A stretch of 64,000 nt of DNA from positions 30,685 through 94,684 of the forward strand of contig JAFRZB010000047.1 of NCBI GenBank assembly GCA_017442785.1, in the 5' to 3' direction. How positions within the stretch are numbered: position 1 is the stretch's first letter; each line of letters begins with the position of its first letter. The position numbers and the translations under genes were made by a program. The stretch is from Bacillota bacterium (GTDB taxonomy: Bacteria; Bacillota; Clostridia; Peptostreptococcales; Anaerovoracaceae). This document shows positions 40,751 to 48,922 of the stretch, piece by piece. The notes beneath the pieces were generated by a model. The model made no database searches and was not told the DNA's origin. It was given only the letters and a program-made list of their open reading frames with translations.

Positions 40751-41713
40751 ATGGGAAAATACATTATTAAGAGAATATTGCAGATGCTCGTTGTGGTGAT
40801 ACTCGTAGCAGTTGTGACATTCTTTTTGACAGACATGCTTCCGTCCGATCCGGTCTATCTGATAGGAGGCGACGAGCTTACCACCGAGGAGTACGATTAC
40901 ATTTATCATCAGCTCGGTCTGGACAAACCTCTTGCTGAGAGATTCGTCATATGGGCCCGCAATGCGCTCCACGGAGACTTCGGAAGATCATACACCTACC
41001 ATAAGGATGTTTGGGAACTGATATCTGCCAGGATCCCGGTCACCCTATATCTTTCCATATTGTCGCTGATCATAAGCGTTCCGCTGGGAGTGCTGTTCGG
41101 AATGATAACAGCCCTGAAACGCGGGACAAAAACGGATTCGATAATAACACTTCTGGCAAATGTTTGCTCATGCCTTCCTCAGTTCTGGATAGGCATCTGT
41201 CTTCTTGTTGTGTTCGGGCTTAAGCTCAGGCTTCTGCCTTCGGTCGGTTTTCACTGGCCGGGAGAGGTAGGCATAGTTCAGCATATTAAAGAACTGATAA
41301 TGCCGCTGATCTGTCTTTCCCTGGGCGGTGTCGCGAGCTTTACAAGACAGACAAGATCCAGCATGCTGGAAGTTATAAGGCAGGATTTCGTCAGGACAGC
41401 GCATTCTAAAGGGATCAAGGAAAGATTCGTAACCTTCAGGCATATAATGCGCAACGGACTTATCCCGATAATAACTATACTCGGCAACAGGCTTGCTTAC
41501 ATGATCGGCGGATCCATGTTCGTGGAGAACGTGTTCTCCATACCCGGCATGGGCACACTGATGGTAAAGAGCGTGTCCTGCAGCGATATCCCTACGATCC
41601 AGGCTCTTGTGCTGCTCACTACGATGGTGTCCTGCATGGCATATCTGCTTACCGACATCCTGTATGTGATAGTAGATCCGCGCATCAGTCTTACATCTGA
41701 TTCGAAGAAATAG
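40751..41713 (+). CDS. ABC-transporter permease, DppB-like
   Basis: 320 residues, six membrane helices. The N-terminal pattern KYIIKRILQMLVVVILVAVVTFFL and later LPSDP match the DppB/OppB group. The EAA-loop for ATPase contact is visible around SMLEVIRQDFVRTAHSKGIKERFV. Ribosome site AGGAGAC. Followed 15 bases later by its DppC-like partner. Confidence 0.93.
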   Translation: MGKYIIKRILQMLVVVILVAVVTFFLTDMLPSDPVYLIGGDELTTEEYDYIYHQLGLDKPLAERFVIWARNALHGDFGRSYTYHKDVWELISARIPVTLYLSILSLIISVPLGVLFGMITALKRGTKTDSIITLLANVCSCLPQFWIGICLLVVFGLKLRLLPSVGFHWPGEVGIVQHIKELIMPLICLSLGGVASFTRQTRSSMLEVIRQDFVRTAHSKGIKERFVTFRHIMRNGLIPIITILGNRLAYMIGGSMFVENVFSIPGMGTLMVKSVSCSDIPTIQALVLLTTMVSCMAYLLTDILYVIVDPRISLTSDSKK

Positions 41714-41728
41714 GAAAGGAGGGCGGCC

Positions 41729-42622
41729 ATGAATAATACAAGCGTATCAAATACATACGATAAAAAGCTTGCCAGGCGCGAGCGTGTAAGAAAGTTCCTG
41801 CGGACTATGTTCGGCAGGAAGGTAGTTATCGCCGCTGCCGTGATGCTGTTCATATTCATTTTTATAGCAGTATTTGCAAGCGTCCTCACCCCCTATGATC
41901 CCAATATTACCAGTCCTTATCAGGCATTCGAGGCTCCCAGCTCAGCGCACTGGCTCGGATGCGATGAGTTCGGAAGGGACGTGCTCACAAGGTTGTTCTA
42001 CGGCGCCAGGGTGTCTCTGATAGTTGGCGTCCTTGCCGTGATCATAGCCTGCGTGATAGGCGTGTTCCTCGGTCTTTGCGCCGCGTATTTCGGCGGCGTA
42101 GTCGACGTGATCATAATGCGCTGCAGCGAAGCGCTGATGTCCATCCCGCGCATAATGGTATCGATAGCTCTTATTGTTATCATCGGTTCCAGCATCACGG
42201 ATCTTGCCATCATCCTGGCCATCCCCACCATACCGGGGTACATAAGGATGATACGCGGACAGGCGCTGAGCCTCAAAAACAGTGACTATGTAAAAGCAGC
42301 GGAGATGCAGGGTGCAAACAGCCTCTATGTGATGCTGACCCAGATCCTGCCTAACGCTATATCACCTATAATCGTAATGATGACCCAGCAGGTCGGAACT
42401 ACGATACTTATGGAGTCCGGACTTTCCTACGTTGGCATCGGCATAAAGATCCCGATCGCTTCATGGGGAACGATGATCTCCAACGGTAAGAATTATCTCA
42501 TTACTCAGCCCATGCTTGCCATAATACCCGGCATATGCGTGGCGCTGCTAGTAATTTGCCTGAATGTCCTGGGTGACGGTGTAAGAGACGCCATGGATCC
42601 CAGGCTCCGCGGCGAAGCCTGA
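41729..42622 (+). CDS. ABC-transporter permease, DppC-like
   Basis: 297 residues. An N-terminal cytoplasmic stretch is followed by six helices. SAHWLGCDEFGRDVLTRLFYGARVSLIVG is the DppC/OppC hallmark, and the EAA loop is IRGQALSLKNSDYVKAAEMQGA. Ribosome site AAAGGAGGGCG. It forms the channel together with the DppB-like protein. Confidence 0.93.
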   Translation: MNNTSVSNTYDKKLARRERVRKFLRTMFGRKVVIAAAVMLFIFIFIAVFASVLTPYDPNITSPYQAFEAPSSAHWLGCDEFGRDVLTRLFYGARVSLIVGVLAVIIACVIGVFLGLCAAYFGGVVDVIIMRCSEALMSIPRIMVSIALIVIIGSSITDLAIILAIPTIPGYIRMIRGQALSLKNSDYVKAAEMQGANSLYVMLTQILPNAISPIIVMMTQQVGTTILMESGLSYVGIGIKIPIASWGTMISNGKNYLITQPMLAIIPGICVALLVICLNVLGDGVRDAMDPRLRGEA

Positions 42623-42639
42623 TGCGAAAGGAGGTCAAA

Positions 42640-44670
42640 ATGAGTCTGCTTCTTGACATCAACAACATCGAGACCTGCTTCCGCACTGAGGACAGGGTAC
42701 TTAAGATACTCGACGGAGTCACTATTCAGGTTAAAAAGGGCGAGATAGTAGGTCTTGTCGGAGAATCCGGATCCGGCAAATCCGTTACCATGATGAGTTC
42801 GATCCAGCTCCTCTCAAACTCCGGCAAAGTAACGAGCGGAAGGGTGGAGCTTGACGAAAACGGGAAGAACATCCTTGAATACAAGAAAAACAGCGACGAC
42901 ATGCGGAAGATCCGCGGCGGCCGCATAGGTATGATATTCCAGGAACCCATGACTTCCCTTAATCCTGTAATGCCCATAGGAAGGCAGATACAGGAGACCA
43001 TAATGGAGCATATAGGCTTAAACAAAGAAGAAGCCAAAGCCAGGGCCATAGAGATGATGAAGCTCGTAAACATCCCGGACGCCGAGGAACGCTACGATAA
43101 TTACGCCCAGCAGTTCTCCGGAGGAATGAGGCAGAGGATAATGATAGCCATGGTCCTTGCTGCGGAGCCGGATGTACTGATAGCCGATGAGGCTACAACA
43201 GCTCTGGACGTGACCACCCAGGCGCAGCTCCTTGAGATGATCAAGGAACTATCGGTCAAGACAGGGGTCGCCGTGGTGCTGGTTACTCACAACCTCGGAA
43301 TAGTAGCAAGATACGCGGACCGCATCTATGTAATGTATTCCGGCAACGTGGTAGAGACTGCGGACACACTGACCATCTTCAAGGATCCTCAGCACCCGTA
43401 TACCAGGGGGCTTCTGAATGCGATACCGAGGCTTACGGATCCGGAGGATCGCGTCCTTACACCGATAGACGGTCTACCGCCGACGCCTCTGGCCAGACCT
43501 ACCTACTGTCCGTTCTATGAACGCTGCAATTACTGCGTCCCGGACTGTGCTGAAAAACCAAAGCCGCAGCTTGCGGAGATAGGACAGGGGCACTTCGTGG
43601 CATGTCATCTCGGCAGGGCGGAAAAGGATGAGAAGGCAAAGGAGATAGCCCTGAAGGAGGGAAGATCCAGGCCGGAAAAGCATATCTCGGACGAGATCTG
43701 TCTGAATGTGGAAAACGTAAAGAAGAGCTTCGATATCTACAAAGGGCTCATGCAGCGGAAGGTCGGATCCTTCAATGCGATCGAGGATATCAGCTTTAAT
43801 GTCAGGAGAGGGGAGACGCTCGGAATTGTTGGCGAGTCCGGATGCGGCAAGACCACTCTTGCCAGATGCATACTCCGCATGTACAAGCCTGACGGAGGAA
43901 AGATAGAGCTTTTCGGGAAAGACATCGCGTCTCTCGGCCGCAGCGAGATGAAGCCATTCAGGAGCCAGATGTCCATGGTCTTCCAGGACCCGTTCTCTTC
44001 TCTGAATCCCAGGATGACGGCAGGCGACATAGTCGGTCAGCCGCTCAGGATACAGAAGATGACTTCATCGCGAGCCGAATACGAGAAGCGCGTTGACGAG
44101 CTGTTCAGGACAGTCGGGATGGATCCCAATCAGAAGGACAGATATCCGCACGAGTTCTCGGGCGGTCAGAGACAGCGTCTCGGGATAGCGAGAGCCCTTG
44201 CGTTAAAGCCGAATCTTTTGATACTGGATGAACCCATATCCGCGCTTGACGTGTCCATACAGGCCCAGGTTATAAACCTGCTTGAAGAGCTGCAGTCCTC
44301 TATGGGGCTTGCCTACCTGTTCATTGCCCACGACCTTGCGGTAGTAAAGCATATATCTGACCGCATTCTGGTAATGTATCTCGGAAGGGTCATGGAGATA
44401 GCGGACTCTTCGGAGCTCTATGAAAACCCGCTGCATCCGTACACGAAGGCGCTGCTTTCATCTGTTCCGCTGGTGGATCCCGAAAAGGAGATCGGAAGAG
44501 AGTACATTCCGATGAAAGGTGAGGTCCCGAGCGTTATGAACAGGCCCAAGGGCTGTCCCTTCAGTGACAGATGTGATCACGCGACGGAGAAGTGCCGCAG
44601 CACAATACCTGAACTTAAGGACGCGGGGAACGGGCATATGGTGTCCTGCTTCCTGTATTATGAACGATAG
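42640..44670 (+). CDS. Fused ABC ATPase (DppD-DppF in one chain)
   Basis: 676 residues with two complete ATPase units. First: Walker A GESGSGKS, signature FSGGMRQR, Walker B DVLIADEA. Second: GESGCGKT, signature FSGGQRQR, LLILDEP. Each is followed by the oligopeptide-transporter C-terminal Cys region (CPFYERCNYCVPDC...; CPFSDRCDHATEKC...), which in relatives can bind an Fe-S cluster. ATG 42640 with AAAGGAGG is preferred to the ATG 18 bases upstream. Both ATPases are usually separate genes; the fusion fixes their 1:1 ratio. Confidence 0.93.
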   Translation: MSLLLDINNIETCFRTEDRVLKILDGVTIQVKKGEIVGLVGESGSGKSVTMMSSIQLLSNSGKVTSGRVELDENGKNILEYKKNSDDMRKIRGGRIGMIFQEPMTSLNPVMPIGRQIQETIMEHIGLNKEEAKARAIEMMKLVNIPDAEERYDNYAQQFSGGMRQRIMIAMVLAAEPDVLIADEATTALDVTTQAQLLEMIKELSVKTGVAVVLVTHNLGIVARYADRIYVMYSGNVVETADTLTIFKDPQHPYTRGLLNAIPRLTDPEDRVLTPIDGLPPTPLARPTYCPFYERCNYCVPDCAEKPKPQLAEIGQGHFVACHLGRAEKDEKAKEIALKEGRSRPEKHISDEICLNVENVKKSFDIYKGLMQRKVGSFNAIEDISFNVRRGETLGIVGESGCGKTTLARCILRMYKPDGGKIELFGKDIASLGRSEMKPFRSQMSMVFQDPFSSLNPRMTAGDIVGQPLRIQKMTSSRAEYEKRVDELFRTVGMDPNQKDRYPHEFSGGQRQRLGIARALALKPNLLILDEPISALDVSIQAQVINLLEELQSSMGLAYLFIAHDLAVVKHISDRILVMYLGRVMEIADSSELYENPLHPYTKALLSSVPLVDPEKEIGREYIPMKGEVPSVMNRPKGCPFSDRCDHATEKCRSTIPELKDAGNGHMVSCFLYYER

Positions 44671-44688
44671 TTTGTAAAGGAGACAGAA

Positions 44689-46299
44689 ATGTCTGAACGG
44701 AAAATGAAGGTCCTTTCGCCGAGAGGCCTGTACAACGATATAATCCAGGCGCCGCTATCGCAGCGTCCGAAGGATTACAACGGCAAGACCATATACATCA
44801 TTGATTCATGGCCCAAAAACTCGGGCTTTGGGGATCTTGTAGAGGCTGTCCAGCAGTATTTCAGGGAGAAGTATCCGACGGTAAACTTCCTGCGGACTTT
44901 CCGCAACCTGTATTCTTCCGATGACCCGAAGCTCTGGAAGGAAGTCAAGGAAAAAGCGGATGCTTTCATCTATGTGGGCGCTCCGTCGTGTTCCACGACC
45001 GCATACGCAATGACATGGCCTGCAAGGGCGCTTGAAAGGTACGGCCTTCCGGGTGTTGTACTGATCTATACCTACCTGGAAGAAGATGCAAAGATGTCCC
45101 AGGACAGGGAGGGCATGAACATACGATATGTGGATGTGCCTTATCCTCTGTCTCAGATAAATGAGACAGAGACTGCAGCTATCTTAAAACGTGTTGAGGC
45201 TGCCCTTACCGAAGAACCGAAAGCATCGGAGATCATAACAGGAGTAAAGACTCCTGCGCAGCCGGAACGGATCGCTTTTGAGGGTACCGAAAAGGAGATC
45301 AGGAAGTATTTCTACGATCAGGGCTGGACGGACGGGCTTCCTATAGTCCTTCCTACTGAGGAAAACGTGGCTGAGATGCTTAAAGGGACGTCGCATGCGC
45401 CGGATGAGGTGGTTTGCACTCAGATGGCTCCGGAGGGAAGGGTCGTAACTGTTGAACGAGCGGCAGTCAACGCGGTAATGGCGGGAGCAGAGCCCTCGTT
45501 CTTCCCGGTCATACTCGCGTCTTACGAGATAATGGGACGCACACAGAGGTATCACGCTACTTCAAAATCGACCAATTCGTTCAGCTACATGCAGATAGTA
45601 AACGGTCCCGTCAGGGATGAGATAGGCATGAACTCCGGAGTGTTTGCTCTTGGCCCGGGAAACCAGGCGAACGCGACCATAGGAAGGGCATTGAGGCTCG
45701 GTCTTACCAATCTCGGAGGTGCAACTGTAGGCGTGAACCTGATGGGAGTACAGGGCAACGTATCGTCATACACGTTCTGCTTTGCGGAGAACGAAGAGGC
45801 GTCTCCCTGGAACTCACTTGCCGAGGAACTTGGTTATTCAAAGGATGAGAGCGTAGTGACCGTATTTACCGGAGGGTTCTCACACTGCGGCAATTACATG
45901 CTCAATGAGGGGCTGGATGCTGTTTTCCGCGGGATCAAAGCCTTTGAGAGCCCCAGCGGTTGGGTCCTTATCATATCTCCCCGCAGAGCGGAAGAGCTTG
46001 CGGCAGAAGGTTACGACACAAAAGAGAAGATAATGGATCACCTGTGGCATATGGGTTCCATGTCCATCGGTGATCTGAAGCGCTTCGGTCACTTCGACAG
46101 ATATATAGCGCGAAGCATAAAGGGCGACTGGGGCAAGTTCCCGAAAGAATACCTGGATCTTCCGGACGACGCAGTCGTTCCGATGTTCCCGAGAGGCGAG
46201 ATCAATATCGCCGTGGCAGGAGACCCTCAGGGAACAAATGTGATGCAGGCGTGGATGTCTCACGGCGCGGATGCATGCTCTGTAGACAAATGGAGATAA
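44689..46299 (+). CDS. UGSC-like two-domain protein of unknown function
   Basis: 536 residues. The front domain (about 1-170) resembles UGSC-motif (seleno)proteins: at the place of that motif it reads YVGAPSCSTTAYAMTWPARALER, i.e. Ala98-Pro99-Ser100-Cys101, so only the last Cys remains. The larger C-terminal domain begins near residue 200 with the conserved-looking DQGWTDGLPIVLPTEENVAEML and VVTVERAAVNAVMAGAEPSFFPVILASYE. I have seen that segment in unannotated environmental proteins but cannot assign it. No signal peptide or membrane helix. Ribosome site AAAGGAG. Last gene of the CoA-transferase/ABC operon, followed by hairpins. Probably an enzyme acting on the imported substrate. Confidence 0.7.
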   Translation: MSERKMKVLSPRGLYNDIIQAPLSQRPKDYNGKTIYIIDSWPKNSGFGDLVEAVQQYFREKYPTVNFLRTFRNLYSSDDPKLWKEVKEKADAFIYVGAPSCSTTAYAMTWPARALERYGLPGVVLIYTYLEEDAKMSQDREGMNIRYVDVPYPLSQINETETAAILKRVEAALTEEPKASEIITGVKTPAQPERIAFEGTEKEIRKYFYDQGWTDGLPIVLPTEENVAEMLKGTSHAPDEVVCTQMAPEGRVVTVERAAVNAVMAGAEPSFFPVILASYEIMGRTQRYHATSKSTNSFSYMQIVNGPVRDEIGMNSGVFALGPGNQANATIGRALRLGLTNLGGATVGVNLMGVQGNVSSYTFCFAENEEASPWNSLAEELGYSKDESVVTVFTGGFSHCGNYMLNEGLDAVFRGIKAFESPSGWVLIISPRRAEELAAEGYDTKEKIMDHLWHMGSMSIGDLKRFGHFDRYIARSIKGDWGKFPKEYLDLPDDAVVPMFPRGEINIAVAGDPQGTNVMQAWMSHGADACSVDKWR

Positions 46300-46332
46300 A
46301 TACTAATCATTTTTCATGATCTACCTCCTATA

Positions 46333-46380
46333 GAAATATAAAACCTTCAGAGGCTGTGCTCTGGAGGTTTTATATATTTC
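46333..46380 (+). terminator. Long hairpin after the UGSC-like gene
   Basis: About 20 paired bases (46333-46352 with 46359-46380, one wobble and a two-base bulge) ending in TTTTATATATTTC. A probable imperfect intrinsic terminator or 3' stabiliser. Confidence 0.65.
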
Positions 46381-46398
46381 CGGAAGTCGGATGTATTC

Positions 46399-46426
46399 AA
46401 AAAACCATCCTTCGAGATGGTTTTTT
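46399..46426. terminator. Second terminator before the secreted-protein gene
   Basis: Stem AAAAAACCATC/GATGGTTTTTT (46399-46409/46416-46426) with 6-base loop. It works on either strand by composition. Confidence 0.8.
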
Positions 46427-46428
46427 CG

Positions 46429-46437
46429 TGCTATAAT
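46429..46437 (+). promoter_or_regulatory. Extended -10 promoter of the secreted Ig-like protein gene
   Basis: TGC-TATAAT (46429-46437) directly after the terminator; no clear -35. Predicted leader about 23 bases, containing GGGAG. Confidence 0.55.
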
Positions 46438-46466
46438 AATACTATTCTGGGAGTTTGTGTTTTATC

Positions 46467-47969
46467 ATGTTTAAAAAATCATTACTGATACTATTCTGCC
46501 TTATTATTGCACTGTCCGCGCCGGCCGCGGCGTTCGCGGAGCAGGGAGCTTCAGCGGAGATACCTGTCTCGAACGCGGAAGATCTTTCAAAGCTTCGGGA
46601 GGATCCGAACGGTAGCTTTGTTCTTACGGACGACATAGACATGTCCGGCATCGATTGGGTTCCTCTGGCATTCTCCGGCACGCTGAACGGGAACGGACAC
46701 GCCGTATACAACCTTACCGTAAACACCATGGGAGAGGCTCATGCGGATACGCTCGACGGAAACGCCAAGGTCTATGACAGCGTCTTTGCCGGTTTCTTCT
46801 CCGTTCTTGACGGAGGAAGCGTAAGGGATCTTACCTTAAGGGGAGTGGACATAAGCGTGGAGAGCGAGCTCCACTGCTTTGCAGGCACCCTTGCGGGATA
46901 TATGAAGAATGCCGTCATAGAGAACTGCACCATAATGGACGCCAGGGTATCCATAACGCCTCTGTGCAAGCCGGATGATACAAAGAGAAAGAGCTGCAAC
47001 TCCGGTGTAGGCGGAATAGCGGGCTTTGGCAGCGGCAGCATACGCAACTGCACCGTCAATACCGTCCTGATCTTCGACGACCGGTGCGACAGCTCCCTTA
47101 AGGTGGAGGAGTTCCTGGGCGGCGTGCTGTCCTGCGGCAACGCGGACATCGTGAACTGCACGGTGGATATAAACGGCTTTGCAGCCTGCAGAGGCTATGC
47201 TCACAACGGAGGCCTGGTAGGAATGTTCTACCAGTTCGACAAGGCTGATCCCCTTGGTGAGATAAAGAACTGCACGGTCTCCGGTTCCGTTACTTTCTTT
47301 GAGGACAACAGGGACCGCCGCGCGTACTGCCAGCCCTACGTGGGAGAGCTTCTCACCTGGCCGAGGATAACAGGCTGCAGCAACAGCTTTAAGAACAACG
47401 AGACGAGGGACTATACCATGACGCCCTCGCCCGAGAAGTGTCAGACGCCTTCTTACACCGAGACTGAGACCGCTGCGGACTGCAGCCATCCGGGCTACAC
47501 CACGCATAAGTGCAGCGTCTGCGGAAATACATGGAACGACAGCTTCGTGCTTCCCGAGCACGTGCCCGGAGAGTGGACTGTGGTGTCCGCGCCAGAAGGG
47601 GGAAAGGACGGCCTTAAGAGACAGACCTGCAGCAGATGCGGAAAGGTCCTGGGCGAGGAGGTGCTTGCTGCGGTGCAGGCCGTGTCGATCCTGCCGGAGT
47701 CTTTGGATCTGAAATACAAGGATGAGGCTGAGATAAAGGCGGCGGTCTCTCCGGAAGACGCCGTATACGATGCGCTCGTCTGGTCCTCGTCGGATGAGAG
47801 CGTGGCGGTGTTCGAGAACGGAAGGATACGCGCTGTGGGAAGAGGCACGGCCGTCATCACCTGCGCCACGCAGGACGGTTTCGCAAAGGGCAGCTGCACG
47901 GTTAATGTGGGATACAGCTTCGGACAGTGGGTAATAAAGATACTGCTGTTCGGATGGATATGGTACTGA
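46467..47969 (+). CDS. Secreted protein with beta-helix-like repeats and C-terminal Big_2 domain
   Basis: 500 residues. Signal peptide MFKKSLLILFCLIIALSAPAAAFA with cleavage near 24. Residues about 30-310 show GLUG/beta-helix-like rungs (SGTLNGNGHAVYNLTV, AGTLAGYMKNAVIENCTI, GGIAGFGSGSIRNCTV). A CxxC-bearing linker (HKCSVCGNTW, TCSRCGKVLG) follows. A bacterial Ig-like type 2 domain (VWSSSDESVAVFENGRIRAVGRGTAVIT) precedes the ending GQWVIKILLFGWIWY. That hydrophobic end is typical of clostridial Big_2 proteins. ATG 46467 has GGGAG 13 bases upstream, wide spacing; TTG 46455 is too close to it. Surface or extracellular, perhaps adhesive. Confidence 0.8.
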   Translation: MFKKSLLILFCLIIALSAPAAAFAEQGASAEIPVSNAEDLSKLREDPNGSFVLTDDIDMSGIDWVPLAFSGTLNGNGHAVYNLTVNTMGEAHADTLDGNAKVYDSVFAGFFSVLDGGSVRDLTLRGVDISVESELHCFAGTLAGYMKNAVIENCTIMDARVSITPLCKPDDTKRKSCNSGVGGIAGFGSGSIRNCTVNTVLIFDDRCDSSLKVEEFLGGVLSCGNADIVNCTVDINGFAACRGYAHNGGLVGMFYQFDKADPLGEIKNCTVSGSVTFFEDNRDRRAYCQPYVGELLTWPRITGCSNSFKNNETRDYTMTPSPEKCQTPSYTETETAADCSHPGYTTHKCSVCGNTWNDSFVLPEHVPGEWTVVSAPEGGKDGLKRQTCSRCGKVLGEEVLAAVQAVSILPESLDLKYKDEAEIKAAVSPEDAVYDALVWSSSDESVAVFENGRIRAVGRGTAVITCATQDGFAKGSCTVNVGYSFGQWVIKILLFGWIWY

Positions 47970-47988
47970 TAAGGAAAGGAGCCTGCTC

Positions 47989-48921
47989 ATGAAGATAGTT
48001 TTCCTGGACAGAAAGAGCATAGGCCGGGACCTGGACCTCTCCGAGTTTTACGAGTTCGGTGAAGTTGTGATGCACGATCACACCCCGGACGAGGATGTTC
48101 CGGAGAGGGTAAAGGACGCGGATATCATAATCATCAACAAGACTCCGATCAATAAGGAGACCATAGGCGGAGCGGAAAAGCTTAAGCTTGTCTGCATTAC
48201 CGCTACAGGCACCAATAACCTGGATAAGGAATACCTTGCGGAAAGGGGCATAGCCTGGCGAAACGTGGCGAACTACTCCACGGAGAACGTCGCGCAGCAC
48301 ACTTTCGCCATTCTTTTCTACCTCTGGGAGCACCTGCGCTACTACGACGACTACGTAAAGGAGGGGCGCTACGCGGAGGACACACAGTTTACGCACTTCG
48401 GAAAGGTGTTCAGCGAGCTCTCCGGCAAGACATGGGGCATAATAGGGCTCGGAAATATCGGAAGAAGGGTGGCCGGGATAGCAACGGCCTTCGGCTGCAG
48501 GGTGCAGTATTATTCCACCACCGGAAAGAACCACGCATCGGACTATAGGGAAGTGAGCTTCGATGAGCTCCTTGCCACCTCCGACATTATATCCATACAC
48601 GCTCCGCTGAACGCATCCACGGAAGGACTCATCAACAAGGCCGCTCTTTCAAAGATGAAGAAGGAAGCCGTGCTCCTCAACCTGGGACGCGGTCCGATAG
48701 TAGTCGAGAAGGACTTAAGGGAGGCTCTGGACGAGGGGCTCATAAGAGCCGCCGGTCTGGACGTGCTCTCCGAAGAACCTATGAGCAGGGAAAGCCCGTT
48801 CCTGGGCTTTAAGGACAGCGACAGGCTGTTCATAACTCCGCATATCGCCTGGGCGTCCATTGAGGCAAGGACCAGGCTGATGCACATGGTGGCAAATAAC
48901 ATCAGGGAATTCTTGGGGTAA
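47989..48921 (+). CDS. D-2-hydroxyacid dehydrogenase (NAD-dependent)
   Basis: 310 residues. Split catalytic domain around a Rossmann fold with WGIIGLGNIGRRVA near 145. Catalytic Arg234 in NLGRGPIVVE, Glu263 in LSEEP and His285 in TPHIAW are placed as in glycerate/hydroxypyruvate and lactate relatives. Ribosome site AAAGGAG. Cytoplasmic; interconverts a 2-oxo and a D-2-hydroxy acid. The next gene begins two bases after its stop. The substrate is unknown. Confidence 0.9.
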   Translation: MKIVFLDRKSIGRDLDLSEFYEFGEVVMHDHTPDEDVPERVKDADIIIINKTPINKETIGGAEKLKLVCITATGTNNLDKEYLAERGIAWRNVANYSTENVAQHTFAILFYLWEHLRYYDDYVKEGRYAEDTQFTHFGKVFSELSGKTWGIIGLGNIGRRVAGIATAFGCRVQYYSTTGKNHASDYREVSFDELLATSDIISIHAPLNASTEGLINKAALSKMKKEAVLLNLGRGPIVVEKDLREALDEGLIRAAGLDVLSEEPMSRESPFLGFKDSDRLFITPHIAWASIEARTRLMHMVANNIREFLG

Positions 48922-48922
48922 C

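Noticed and set aside
44689-46299. Selenoprotein with in-frame TGA at the UGSC site
   Set aside because: The codons at the site read Ala-Pro-Ser-Cys and there is no in-frame TGA or SECIS-like need.
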